Below, piece by piece: positions 13,276 to 24,336 of a DNA stretch of 64,000 nt (the first letter of the stretch is position 1; every line of letters begins with the position of its first letter). A program made the translations under genes and the position numbers. Source of the stretch: Lineus longissimus (taxonomy: Eukaryota > Nemertea > Pilidiophora > Heteronemertea > Lineidae); NCBI RefSeq assembly GCF_910592395.1, contig NC_088315.1, forward strand, positions 13,931,808 to 13,995,807, given 5' to 3'. The notes under the pieces were generated by a model. That model ran no database searches and was not told the DNA's origin. It worked only from the letters and a program-made list of their open reading frames with translations.

Positions 13276-14043
13276 TTACGAATTATATGTACACTAGTAA
13301 AATATTAGCAACATTTTACCAACATTTTACCAACATTTTTACAACAATTTAGCAACAAGCCCTTCAAGGCCATGTGTACACTAGCAAAAAATAGCAACAA
13401 ACCTTTTTTTTACAACATGTTGGTAAATTGTTGCAAACTTTTTAGCGGAAAACAGGTATTTTGGAGGGAAAATGGATGATTCCAAGGAGAGAAGATGTGT
13501 TTTGAGTGCTTCTGCAGCAAGTTTGGCTGTCATTGTTGAGAGGCGGAAGAGGCGGCGAAATAAACCAAAGAGAGTATGGACCAGGCCTTGGATCAGAATG
13601 AGGGTGGATCACGGGGCATATCACTGCCTGTTAAAGGAGTTGCAGCTGACTGACAAGCCATCATACAAAAACTTCCTGCGAATGGATGAAACTGCACTCG
13701 AAGAACTTCTTGAAAAGGTTTCACCACCCATTACGAAGCAAGACACTCACTTGAGAGTTGCTGTACCAACCGCTTGTTCAAGTCACATGACCTCAGGTAG
13801 ATCACAAGATGCAAATTCTATTTCTGATTGGCTGAAGAGTTTGCAACGTTTTTACAACATTCAACAAAGAATTGCATTGCATTTAATTTGCAACAATTTT
13901 ACAACAATTTTACAATATGTTGTGAGACGCGTTTTGCTCTGTACACACTAAGCAACGTTTTCGCAACATTTGTTGCAACTGAAAATGTTGTAAAAATGTT
14001 GCTAATATTTTACTAGTGTACACAGGCCTTTACGAATTATATG
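13276..14043. mobile_element. non-autonomous element with Harbinger fragment
   Basis: Inverted ends are readable: TGTACACTAGTAAAATATTA near 13289, and TAATATTTTACTAGTGTACA near 14003-14022. A second, slightly different end (AAGGCC.TGTGTACACTAG) lies at 13366, matched by 14030. The 14-bp string TTACGAATTATATG stands on both sides (13276-13289 and 14030-14043) and may be a target duplication or an older repeat. CAACATTTTAC occurs in short tandem copies near 13310-13340. The interior holds a transposase fragment (13472-13770). Confidence 0.7.
13472..13770 (+). pseudogene. PIF/Harbinger transposase N-terminal fragment
   Basis: The + frame starting with ATG at 13472 holds the block KRVWTRPWIRMRVDHGAYHC followed by SYKNFLRMDE. 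This is the region just before the catalytic domain in Harbinger-type transposases (usual form R.WV.P....R...G.Y..L..EL...D...Y.NF.RM). The DDE catalytic part is absent. The frame continues to 13951 but turns into TIR-proximal repeat sequence. It is a truncated relic carried by a non-autonomous element. Confidence 0.75.
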
Positions 14044-14226
14044 ATATTGATCATACAGGGTGATAGTTGGCCAGCCGATATATATACACATACATCTATA
14101 GTTACATTTTGTTTATTCCCCTAGTGTTCGGAGTTCTTTCTTCTGGCTACCCAGTATATGGACTTTTGCGTTTAAAATTGTTAGTGTCCACAATGTCATT
14201 GATGTCCTGGTGCAGCACAAATGGCT

Positions 14227-14261
14227 CTGGTCGTAATCATAATCAATATGATTACGACCAT
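14227..14261. repeat. 14-bp perfect hairpin
   Basis: TGGTCGTAATCATA, a 5-nt loop, then TATGATTACGACCA. No transposon body or gene is attached. It could be a deletion product of an inverted-repeat element or a structured element. Confidence 0.8.
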
Positions 14262-15273
14262 TGTGTTTCGGACATACGCTACCGCTAATGAATGTGGTGT
14301 GTATGATCGTTGTTAAAGTTGTCAGTACTTATGGCCTGACAGTTCACACGGTTACCGGTGAAGGGCCAGTCAAGTTAATTCACATTGGATATCTCTTGAA
14401 GTTTGCTAAAAAGTGAAATATAGGGGACTCACATATTCGGGTGAGTTTGCTTATTCTTTCGATAATTGACTTGCGGCGTAACTATATTGAGATCATCATT
14501 AAAATCCCCTTCTGTTAATAGTACATTTCAATAAGTTCATGGAGCCATGGCAAATTTCAGGCTGCATAGTACATTTGTATTCTATGCCTATGATAGGTTC
14601 AAATAAAAACTATTAAAGATGTGCGTGGCATTGTATTTTTCTCAATAAAAATAGATTTTGTTGATTCCTTTTTGCCATGCTCGACACTTACCATTGCTAT
14701 ACCTTAGCCAAGCAATAGCCTGCGAAGGGATCGCTTGACCCACCTTGGCACTCAAGCCAGAGTATTTTTAAATTCTTTCCACTAAGGGTAGCCCATCCAC
14801 GAATCAATGCTCGTATAGTGATTTTCTGACATGTTTGAGTTCATTTTAGAAGACTGTTTTGATATCATGCCCCATTTTATTTAATGCTTGAGCAGTATAA
14901 GGTTGGTGTAATGATGCCAGGGTTAAATTTAGCAAGATGTTAAGAGCGAATGCCGTCTTTTAAATGCATAATGAACCGTTGCTACACATAAGTGAAGTTG
15001 CAGTTCAGAAACGGATCATCCCTGGGCATTTCTTACGCAGATCGAGTTGGCTTCTTGTCATTCTTGTGGGTATCAGAAATCATTATCAGTTGTGCACCGA
15101 AAACAGTTGTGAGCTACATTTGTACTCCCGCGCAAAATTCGGAGATATTTTTGCTTGAAACCAACAAAACATGATCAGTTTGTGCCCATGTTTTCACTTA
15201 CTCTAGGCAAGTAATAGGTTGAAAAACTAAACAAAATTAATTAAGTTTATAAAGGTATTGATACCGAACTGGA

Positions 15274-15398
15274 GGTATTGGCTGTCTCACCCAAGCCGCG
15301 AGGATGGGGCTAAAATGTAGACCAAAACCGAGGCGTAGCCGAGGTTTTTCCCAATATTTTATCTCCACCCGAGCGGTCTGGGTGAGACAATCAATACC
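15274..15398. mobile_element. 125-bp inverted-repeat element (putative MITE)
   Basis: GGTATTGGCTGTCTCACCCA at the left and TGGGTGAGACAATCAATACC at the right are inverted repeats matching at 18 of 20 positions. The centre holds ACCGAGGCGTAGCCGAGG. Related GTCTCACCCAA and GGTGAGACA motifs recur at 15509-15628, suggesting a second, decayed copy. Confidence 0.65.
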
Positions 15399-16414
15399 GA
15401 CAGTGAGGTGTCAATTTCTACTCTAAAACATATCAAATTAAATATCGGATATTGTGGTTTTAAATGCTTTTGAATGGTTCCACATTTTGCACAAATCCAA
15501 GCTGTTATGGTTGTCTCACCCAAACCTCTGTGGTGAAAACGAGGCTATATACATTAGCCATTATGAAAATGAAATATTCTCACTCGGGTGTTTTAGAATA
15601 TCCAACTAATGGTTAAGGTGAGACACGCATTTTAACTTATGCCTCTCGAGTTAACCACAAACTGAAATTCCTTGAACTTATTGGTCCAACTGACTCACCC
15701 AGGGAATCGTTGGATTCTAAGATAGCCTGTCATTTGGACAATATCCATCAGGTATTATACATGCACTGTTTTTCTCTACGGAATACGTCCATCTGCTCTT
15801 GTTCCCCACTGAACCCCGTCAAATCATGTTTTAAGTGTAGTGTAAGAATGATAGATTTATTATCATGATCAGAGCTGTCATATTACAAGTGGGGCTGCAT
15901 GTATAGTGATGCTTTGAAAAATGTAATGTCTATGCTGTGAAATTATCTATTGATGCATTGGAAAGTTTAATGTTCACTGTGCATTGAGGTACTGCATGTG
16001 TCACAGCAATGCACGAAGACAGTGTACCCTGTCAACATATTGCAATGCGATGTGTCAATTTTGTCAATTTGTACAAATCATATTCTTTAATCAATAGATC
16101 CAACTTTAAGAATTTGAGCCCAACTTTTTTTAGCCTACCTATCTCAAACATGTTTTTAGTCGAATTGAAAAAGGTAGATACACGAAACTTCGTTATCTCA
16201 TTTTGGGAGTGTCCAGACAATGCCAGTTGTATCAACTTAAAGGCATTAATAACCTATTTGTAGCACAATATTTTGAACTACAATTGTACTACCACAGGAA
16301 GTTTGTCTATTGGTATAAAATAATTCTAATTTAGACACTTTAGATACCATTCTTAAAAAGTAGTGCAACAATATCCCTTTTTGGAAAACATTTTCATTTG
16401 ACTTGGGTTTTACT

Positions 16415-18043
16415 AGAGTCTTTAAAAAAGAGAGTCAGGCAACTAGGGACCATATGGCTTCAACAGCAAAACCGCCGCCTAATTCGGAAGACGCGCGTTG
16501 TGACAGAGCTCTCTCGGGTCACGTGGTACACCCAGGCCAATTTCGCACAACTGGACTTTGAACAAATCTTTGATCAGCTGAACATGGCCATTACAAACAA
16601 CCCGTTTTAAAGCAAACGCCTGCTTCAAAGTAACTGATCTCTATACAACTATTTAGATATAATTATATGACAAGTGATATGCTTCGCATTTTGCTTTACG
16701 ACAGTTTGAGGAGAAGGGATGGCACTGGTTTGAACATAAATTTTCGGAAAGCGTTTTTCTACTCCACATTATCACATATTTTTGTGGTCGGCAGTTTAGT
16801 ATGTTGTCGGTGCTGAATGGACCATCTTAAGGTATTACATTGTTCCATTTTGGTTGTCGTCTAATTGGATATTCATATCTTATTAATTTTGACCAACTGC
16901 AACCAGTTTGATAGCAGGTTTAATTTCGCGATCGCGGTAAAAAACGAAAAAAACATGAAAAAATGCAAAACGTCTCGTTTTTTGTGGTTAGGTGTTCACA
17001 TGTTAAGAAATCGCATTTATGTCTATTGATATTATTCTAATTTAATGAAGCTGTTATTTAATGGGATATTTTATAGTTTTGTGATTAGGAGCCCAGTTTC
17101 TAGTTTATTTAGATAAGAAAACGGTTCATTTTCTCATTTCTTTGCAATTTGTTATAAAAATCCATAATTATGTTGTAATCAATGGCAACATATACTGTAA
17201 ATTGTTTCTCATGAGGTGACTCAAAAATTGATGTGCACATCATAAATGTTTGTAAGGTTTAAGCATATTTGCGTGTTCAACAATATTGGACAGTATACTC
17301 ACACCACTTTGCGCTTGTGTGCCAAAATAAGCTCATCGATGGGAAAATGAACCGTTTTCTAATCTATTCCAAATCACCAAATTATCAAATATCCCAGCTT
17401 ATATAACAGCTTCATTAAATTAGAATACTGTCAATAGACATAAAATGCAATTTCTTAACATGTGAACACCTAACCACAAAAAACGAGACGTTTTGCATTT
17501 TTTCATGTTTTTTTCGTTTTTTACCGCGATCGCGAAATTAAACCTGCTATCAAACTAGTTGCAGTTGGTCAAAATTAATAAGATATGAATATCCAATTAG
17601 ACGACAACAAATGGAACCATGTGATATCTTAAGATGGTCCATTCAGCGCCGACAACATACTAAACTGCCGACCACAAAAATATGTGATGATGTGGAGTAG
17701 AAAAACGCTTTCCAAAAATTTATGTTCAAATCAGTGCCATCCCTTCTCCTCAAAACTGTCGAAAAGCAAAATGCGAAGCATATCACTTGTCATATAATTA
17801 TATCTAAATAGTTGTATAGAGATCAGTTACTTTGAAGCAGGCGTTTGCTTTTAAATTGGTTGTTTGTAACGGCTATGTTCAGCTGATAGAAGATTTGTTC
17901 AAAGTCCAGTTGTGCAGAATTGGCTTGGTTGTACCACGTGACCCGAGAGAGCTCTGTCCCAACGCGTGTCATCCGAAACGGGCGGCGTCTTTGATGTTGA
18001 AGCCATACGTTCCCGAGTTGCCTGACTCTTTATTTAAAAGACA
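16415..18043. mobile_element. 1.6-kb foldback element with arms of about 700 bp
   Basis: The left arm (16415 to about 17135) is the reverse complement of the right arm (about 17342-18043) with few mismatches. A loop of roughly 200 bp lies between. The tips resemble each other (AGAGTC..TTAAA..AGAGTCAGG and its complement). A third, internally deleted copy is at 43348-43963. Each arm holds a short frame reading inward from the tip, with TRV.TELSRVTWY.QAN and QLDFEQIF.QLN; it stays open in all three copies. No catalytic transposase domain is present. Confidence 0.85.
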
Positions 18044-18044
18044 T

Positions 18045-19020
18045 AAACTGACGCTTGGCCTGCACATTCTTTTGATTGGCAGCGGTGAGTAATTAATATT
18101 TTGTGGTTCCGTTGTTAATCAATCGATTAATCATATGTTAAGGTCGACGGCTGTTGGGCTGCTATTGGCATATGCGATCATTATTACCGGCATCGCGACT
18201 TAATGGATTTTTGCTCGAGGTCATAATACCAGCTATTGCGAGCCTGGCCAATTAAGCCACTGAGCACACAAGCTAAATTGGTCATGGCAGACCTAATAGA
18301 AATGGATAGGAAATATCAATAAAGTTGGTTTTCCGGGCAGGGTGTTAAAATAATCCCAGCTCCCGACTTCTGACACAATTCTATATGTCAAGGTATTTGC
18401 AGACAAAAAATGGAGCGATTTGGATGCAAATTCGATGTGTCCATCTATAGGTTGAAAATTTTGGTAAATTGTTAATGCTTAGCTCATTGCCTGTAAAGTG
18501 TAAATTCTTGAGAAATCGGGATTTGGGGGCTTTTCTAGCTGCGCTAGCCCTGAAACTACTCATTTGATATGAATTCCCGACTTCGGACCTGGTTAATATT
18601 ACACTTTTCAATTAGAATGACTTAAATTTTAGCAAACCGTCGATAAGTAATTAAGTACATGTACTTGTAACAATACGCGTAAAAAATTACTAGTATTCTG
18701 TAACACCTTACATTCAACCTCGTATTCATAGCCTGTTTATCTGATTTGTTGGACACACTACATGAGGTAGGATTAGAGAGTGTACTGTATTACGCTGGTT
18801 GTGCTCTGATTGGCTGAGGTGGTTATTTCTTATAGTTGGTGATGGCTGTCATACTATTCAGGTGGTGGATAGCAATGAGTCACAGTATAGTCTTGGCTGA
18901 TCCAGTGTTTCCCGATCCAGCTTTTTCGAATACCCTGAAGGTATTGGCTCATCGGTGCCGGCCTGACTAACTTACTGAACTTGCTTAATTACTGTCGTTT
19001 TCACAGCGCGTATTGGTACA
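18045..19020. other. gene-free stretch
   Basis: No supported feature. ORFs are short and unrecognised. Confidence 0.4.
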
Positions 19021-19023
19021 TTT

Positions 19024-19280
19024 CGTTAGCCTCATAGCATAATTGCCTAACTCATATTCATTTTGAAGGTTTTGAGAAAAATTAAAGAACCATTTTTTTA
19101 GACAACGCTTAGGAAATTTTTATTCGAACTTTAACAAAAACTTATAACAGATGTCTCAACATTTTTAAAACCATTAAATAAGTAAACAATGCTTGAATAA
19201 CACAGAAAAGTGACATAGACATAATATTTTCACATTATGGCCAAAAGATGACTTTAGGCAATTATGCTATGAGGCTAACG
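19024..19280. mobile_element. 257-bp MITE with perfect 27-bp inverted ends
   Basis: The sequence at 19024-19050 (starting CGTTAGCCTCATAGC) is the exact reverse complement of 19254-19280. ATTT stands immediately on both sides and may be the target duplication. The body is AT-rich and non-coding. Perfect ends suggest recent activity. Confidence 0.85.
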
Positions 19281-19659
19281 ATTTGGTAATTTATCACTTT
19301 TCTTTAAAATGTCTACAACAGTTCCCAGTCATAAAGGGTTGATGACAGTTAAGGGACTTGCATTGACAGTGACAGATCAAATGACCTCTTCAAATACTGT
19401 TGGAATGGACGAAAACGTATTGCTTTCCAGCCTCTGTAACCATTTCGACTATATTTTATCAATTCTTTATTCGCACCAGTGAGTACAATTCAAAACCGTG
19501 CAGACAAGACACTTGACAAACTGTCCTAAATGTAACATAAGTGGTAAACTAAACATTCCAATAGCATCAGTGCCTGGTAGAGAGGATTAAGTTGAGCAAT
19601 GATTAAACCAATGAGACATCAATTTAGAATACCGCAGTTCCCAAGCTTGTTTTGGAGAC

Positions 19660-20364
19660 ATGGTTAACCAATTTTATCGTAGATTGGCTTTTTCGGCTCA
19701 TCGAATTACATTTCATATTAGAAGGTATAAAAAATTTAGAGTGCAATTGCAAACAAACGACATTAATAAAATTATTCTGTCTGGTATAACGCGAATATCT
19801 GCCTATCGACAACGCCGATTCCGTAATGGACTTTTTTTCGATCTAGTTCCTATAATATATAAGGATCTCGTTGGTAAATTTTGGTTAACAGAACAAGATT
19901 ACTTACGTCATCGGGACCTTATTTTAATGATATTGACGAGATTTTACTTGCAAATGAAAAGGAAGTGTCCCCACTCTTGTCCTTTTTGGCATCTGGAAAA
20001 TGACTGTGATAAACACCGCTGGTGCGACTCTCTCATTCACTCACTGCGGCAACATGACGTGTTTGTCTACGTAATGACACGTCTACACTCTCCTTTGTCT
20101 TGGGCAGCTGTGCTCAGTGCATTCCTCCCTTCACCTGCTGACTCAGCATGTCTTGTCACTGCGTCCGCTGGTGCGAGGAAACATGCAAATCGGTTCCGCA
20201 CCTTTTCAGGGGTACATCTGTTGATAGTGAACTTTAATATTATCAACATCTTCGGTGCCAGAGAGTTGCATATGAATTACTACGTTGTTACTAGAAATGC
20301 CATAGCAAGGCCGGAAATTGACATAAACGGCAATGGACACTCGCCACTTGTCTACCAAAATTGA
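19660..20364 (+). CDS. unrecognised 234-codon ORF
   Basis: This is the longest open frame in the left half of the window outside transposon ends. The product is basic and aromatic-rich in its first half (RRLAFSAHRI, KKFRVQL, RQRRFRNGLFF). A central block has HSCPFWHLENDCDKHRWC, with Cys and His spaced loosely like a metal site. I recognise no family. No signal peptide or splice pattern is evident. In DNA of this base composition a frame this long is unlikely, though not impossible, by chance. It could be an unannotated exon, a decayed element ORF or chance. Confidence 0.3.
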   Translation: MVNQFYRRLAFSAHRITFHIRRYKKFRVQLQTNDINKIILSGITRISAYRQRRFRNGLFFDLVPIIYKDLVGKFWLTEQDYLRHRDLILMILTRFYLQMKRKCPHSCPFWHLENDCDKHRWCDSLIHSLRQHDVFVYVMTRLHSPLSWAAVLSAFLPSPADSACLVTASAGARKHANRFRTFSGVHLLIVNFNIINIFGARELHMNYYVVTRNAIARPEIDINGNGHSPLVYQN

Positions 20365-20369
20365 GAAAG

Positions 20370-23300
20370 ACGACCTGTCGTTCTGGAGCATAATCAAACT
20401 TGTCATTGATGCCAACATCGGTTTGTCAGTCACCTGAAACATAACCCTTAACATAAACGCAGACATGTTTGCTCAACGGTATTTTATAAGGCAAGTTTTG
20501 CAGGTGCTCGAAGTAAGATTGCTTCAAAAATCACCCCTTTTTTTCTTCCAACGGTTTAAAGTGAAATTATAGTCATACTTTGCGCGTGTTTTTTTTCTTT
20601 TTCTTTGAGATTCATAATGTTTAAGAGCCACATCTATAAGTTACCAGAAAAATTAATGAACTTACTTAACACAGCGTTTCACCATGTTTTAGGGGTATTG
20701 ATATCAACATCAAATCATGGGGAAGCTAAATAAAGTGCCTCTTATGCCCCTTTTTGTGAATTATTGCATAAAATTGAAATATTTCCGATAAATGTGGCCG
20801 ACGTTAAAGCATTCCTTTTAGTATATTAATAAGAAGTGAGTATGGCTGTCACATTTCATCATCATCATCATCGTCATAATTTCCGGCCTTGCGAATCTTT
20901 TTGGATCTTTGCCAATAAAAGTTATACTGAACTGCGCTTAAAGACTCGAAAATTAAATGCAAATAAACTCAGCTTGTGCCGCAAACAACAACAAGATTGG
21001 TCAAAATTAGTCATTATGTTTTGTGTACTTATATTTCGTCCCAGACATTAAGAATGGTCTTTGGTTTTAAGGAACCTCTTTTTTAGACATGGCCCGTTTA
21101 TTGCTGGTCATATTACAGAATATGCCAAAGATACCAACAATAAGACCCCTAAAATATAAGGAAATATATGAAGAAAAAAAGTTGTAAACATGTTGTAAAC
21201 ATGTTGTAAACATGTTGAATATAATTTCATTGAAATTTACACTTGTATGCCGCAAAATCCGTCAATAGATATTGATAGCATCGACGATTAGCAAGAAATT
21301 TCCCCGACTTGACCAGACATTTTAACAAAAGTCATCTGTCTTAAAAGTCATCTGTCTGGTCCCCACAATTCTCTTGGAATTAACTTGTGAAAATGACGTC
21401 AGGCGGAGAACTGACCCCGAACATGATTTGCACAGTGATTCTGGAAACATAAAACATATCCTTTTTTATCCACTACGGATAGTGCTGCAGATTTTGGGAA
21501 TGGTCTGTTATCCATACATGTATTTAGTAAACAGCGTTTTGGGTGTTGATATCAATGTTGAAATGCATTTAATGCATTAATAAGCACTGGTGTGATTAAA
21601 TCTGGGAAACGTTACCCTGCAATCTACTGTCCTTCTCTGGTAGGCCCGGCTGTTAGAAATAGATCTTGAGAAACAATACCATGTTGACATGTTGTTAAGT
21701 GTGTACTGATGTACATGAATCGGCATGTTAACATGCTGTAACGGGTTACCATGCTTTCTGACTACCGGGTCTGGTTCTTGACCTGACCGAAGATCACAAC
21801 AGATTTGTGTGGCCACGCACTTCAACATCAAATATTATTCTTTCATTCTTCTTTTTGTATTACATGTACACTTCGTATATATTGGCTCGCACGCGCATGG
21901 CTTTTGAAGAACCGGACAACAAATCAATAGTGTTTGATCATGGGCACATTGCATTAGCACATTGGCCACCAAGGTTGCTTACACAAGCTTACAAACCTTT
22001 GCCATTTGATGATAATCTAGAAACCTACAAACTGACAAATTATGCAATATTGTTATTACTTATTCGAAGTCAAAAGTATTTCAAATTGATGTATGCCTTT
22101 GATTCCTGTTGTTGCTGATATTAAATTTCTGTATCATGGTGTAAACCAAAGTATTATTTACATATTGAGAAGCTATTCTCGTGTTGTATTTACATGTAAT
22201 TTCAATGTGCACAAATCTAGCAAGGGGTATCTAATGTACAGTTCGGCTTCAACTTCGCTGTTAACACCTGGTTATTGAAGTACCGAATTTGACTGGTGTT
22301 TGCAATTCGATTGTAAAGTTCGAAGGCAGAAAACGCTTTTGACTAAAATTGGCTAAAACATGTCGTTTAATTTACTTTTAGCATGGCAATGCTGATTTTT
22401 TTAAACAAGAGTTTGCCAAAACTGTTGGTTTAAATAAAATCAATATTCCACAACATGGTTACATGTACATGAGATATTAAATGGAAGAAACGAAAGACAA
22501 AAATAACACAAAAGGTTATATCTATTGTAGCGATTAAAAAGCCTAATTCACATTCCGATATGCGACTGTTTTTGAAAGAATTGTGATAGTACTTAACATT
22601 TTAGCGATGTTGATACAAAACAGCTTCGGCAACACTTTTTGAATTTGATAGTGCTTTCATTTGCATTGTACGTACGCACGATTTTCCGAATTCGGGCGAC
22701 CCAGGTCCACCGTTTACATGCACTCATGAAAGCACCACCTGCATACGTACATGTATGCAGACTATCGTTAGTCGGTTGTGTATATAGCTAGACAATTACA
22801 CTGTTAAAATATCAACCATAATATGGTTGACATCTTATCGTACGAGAATGATTTAATTATGTAATAATTAAAATAACTTGAAGAGTGACAGGGACAATGT
22901 TCTGGATATTTGGAATAATGAGGATTAAATGAAACATATGAGCAGTAACACACCGCTAGGTTGAAACTCACAGTTGAAAATGGCAGTTAAATCAGAGTCC
23001 CACTACGAAGTGAAAATGAAATCAGATACATTTAGAAAAAAAAAGGTTTATCTTTCATGACTGGCTCACTGAGGATTAATGGTGGGATACATTTTGAGAG
23101 GGATTTCAACTCATAAAATCGTGTCACTCCTATTTTTGACAGCTAAATAGCATTATTCAACTTAGCAAGACTATTTTTTATCTATGCCATAACAATCAGG
23201 AGTTGTGTATCGGAGATGCGTGTTCGCAACCGCGCATGATAGAATATTTTGTCCAGGACACCTTATCCTAGGACGCGTTAAACTATAACTACGGATATAA

Positions 23301-24257
23301 TTCCGTAGTGCCAACAACAATCTCAAATGATTAGTACAGAGTTACTTAAATCTCGAATGTTCTGAAAAAAAAATTTTGCATCCGACATGCACGTCCGGCC
23401 AAGCATGGGTTCATTTTCAGGGGAACGAAATATCTGATTCGTCAACTTCGTTTTGTGTTTGTACATTATTGCGAAATGACGTCTTCCATATGAACATCAG
23501 AGTCACCGGAAAGCTTTTGTTTCTGTAACCATGCTTAACTCAGGATCCTTGTTAGCTCAGGGCTTGAGCGAATCATTGTGTCAAATCGTGTTGCTTTAGC
23601 TATTGACACTGAGCAAAGACTAGTGTGCATGTATTTGCTTTCATGTGTTCATTATTAATTGGTTACATTAATATTGCCTCGTGAAATACAAAAGATTTTA
23701 GCACGGAATTGTCATTCTTTGTGTCGCCTGACAATCCTATGCAATGTTAGCATAATGTAAGCAAATATCATGAAGCACCATGTGACTTTTCACTGTCAAT
23801 ATTTAGTAGTTAGTTTTCATTGTCAATAGTTAGAGTAGTTCGGCGCCTGTTCGATCAGAGATCCCTTGTTACGTTTTGCAATAGACAGCCATCATGACGG
23901 GGTGAACTACCTTATTCTAATATATTAATTATATGTACATGTAGACACAAACAAACTGCTGCAGGAAACAGGAGATTCTATTGATGCGCTTGCGTAATCG
24001 GCCACTCGGAATTGTTTTACACTAGGAGTCATATTTCACGAAGGTAAAAATTATAACAACGGGCCACCAAGACAAAAGCTCACCTGATTAGACTTACATT
24101 GTCATGTCAACACTGGACGAATATCTCATCCCAAATGGATAAAACCTATAGGGTGATCAATAAAAGAGGATATATTCCAATATTGTATTACGATCGAGAT
24201 AGCCTTTGACAGGAAAAAGTGCAAGTTGTTGCAAGAGTAAAACGCACATGACTCAAC
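20370..24257. other. intergenic stretch upstream of iGluR gene 1
   Basis: It holds a short (ATC)n run near 20863, a 12-bp motif (GTTGTAAACATG) repeated three times at 21181-21216, and AT-rich DNA. About 23090-23180 resembles 25155-25260 in intron 1 (both have GGGATTTCA.C.CATAAAATC), perhaps an old local duplication. Presumably the promoter of gene 1 is here, but I see no clear TATA box or initiator. Confidence 0.4.
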
Positions 24258-24336
24258 ATGGATTTTTACGTCCAGATTTTTTTTCTCGTTAACGTACTTA
24301 TCGGAATGGATTGCAGCGAGACGACTAAAAAAATTG
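24258..24336 (+). CDS. iGluR gene 1, exon 1 (signal peptide)
   Basis: ATG opens a 26-residue segment with a hydrophobic core (YVQIFFLVNVLIGM), typical of a secretory signal. The exon ends at donor GTAAGT in phase 1. I chose this Met because the core follows it directly and the phase fits exon 2. Confidence 0.85.

Noticed and set aside
16398-16610. Host gene exon at 16.4 kb
   Set aside because: The same sequence is present inverted at 17.8-18.0 kb and again at 43.7-43.9 kb, so it belongs to a foldback element.
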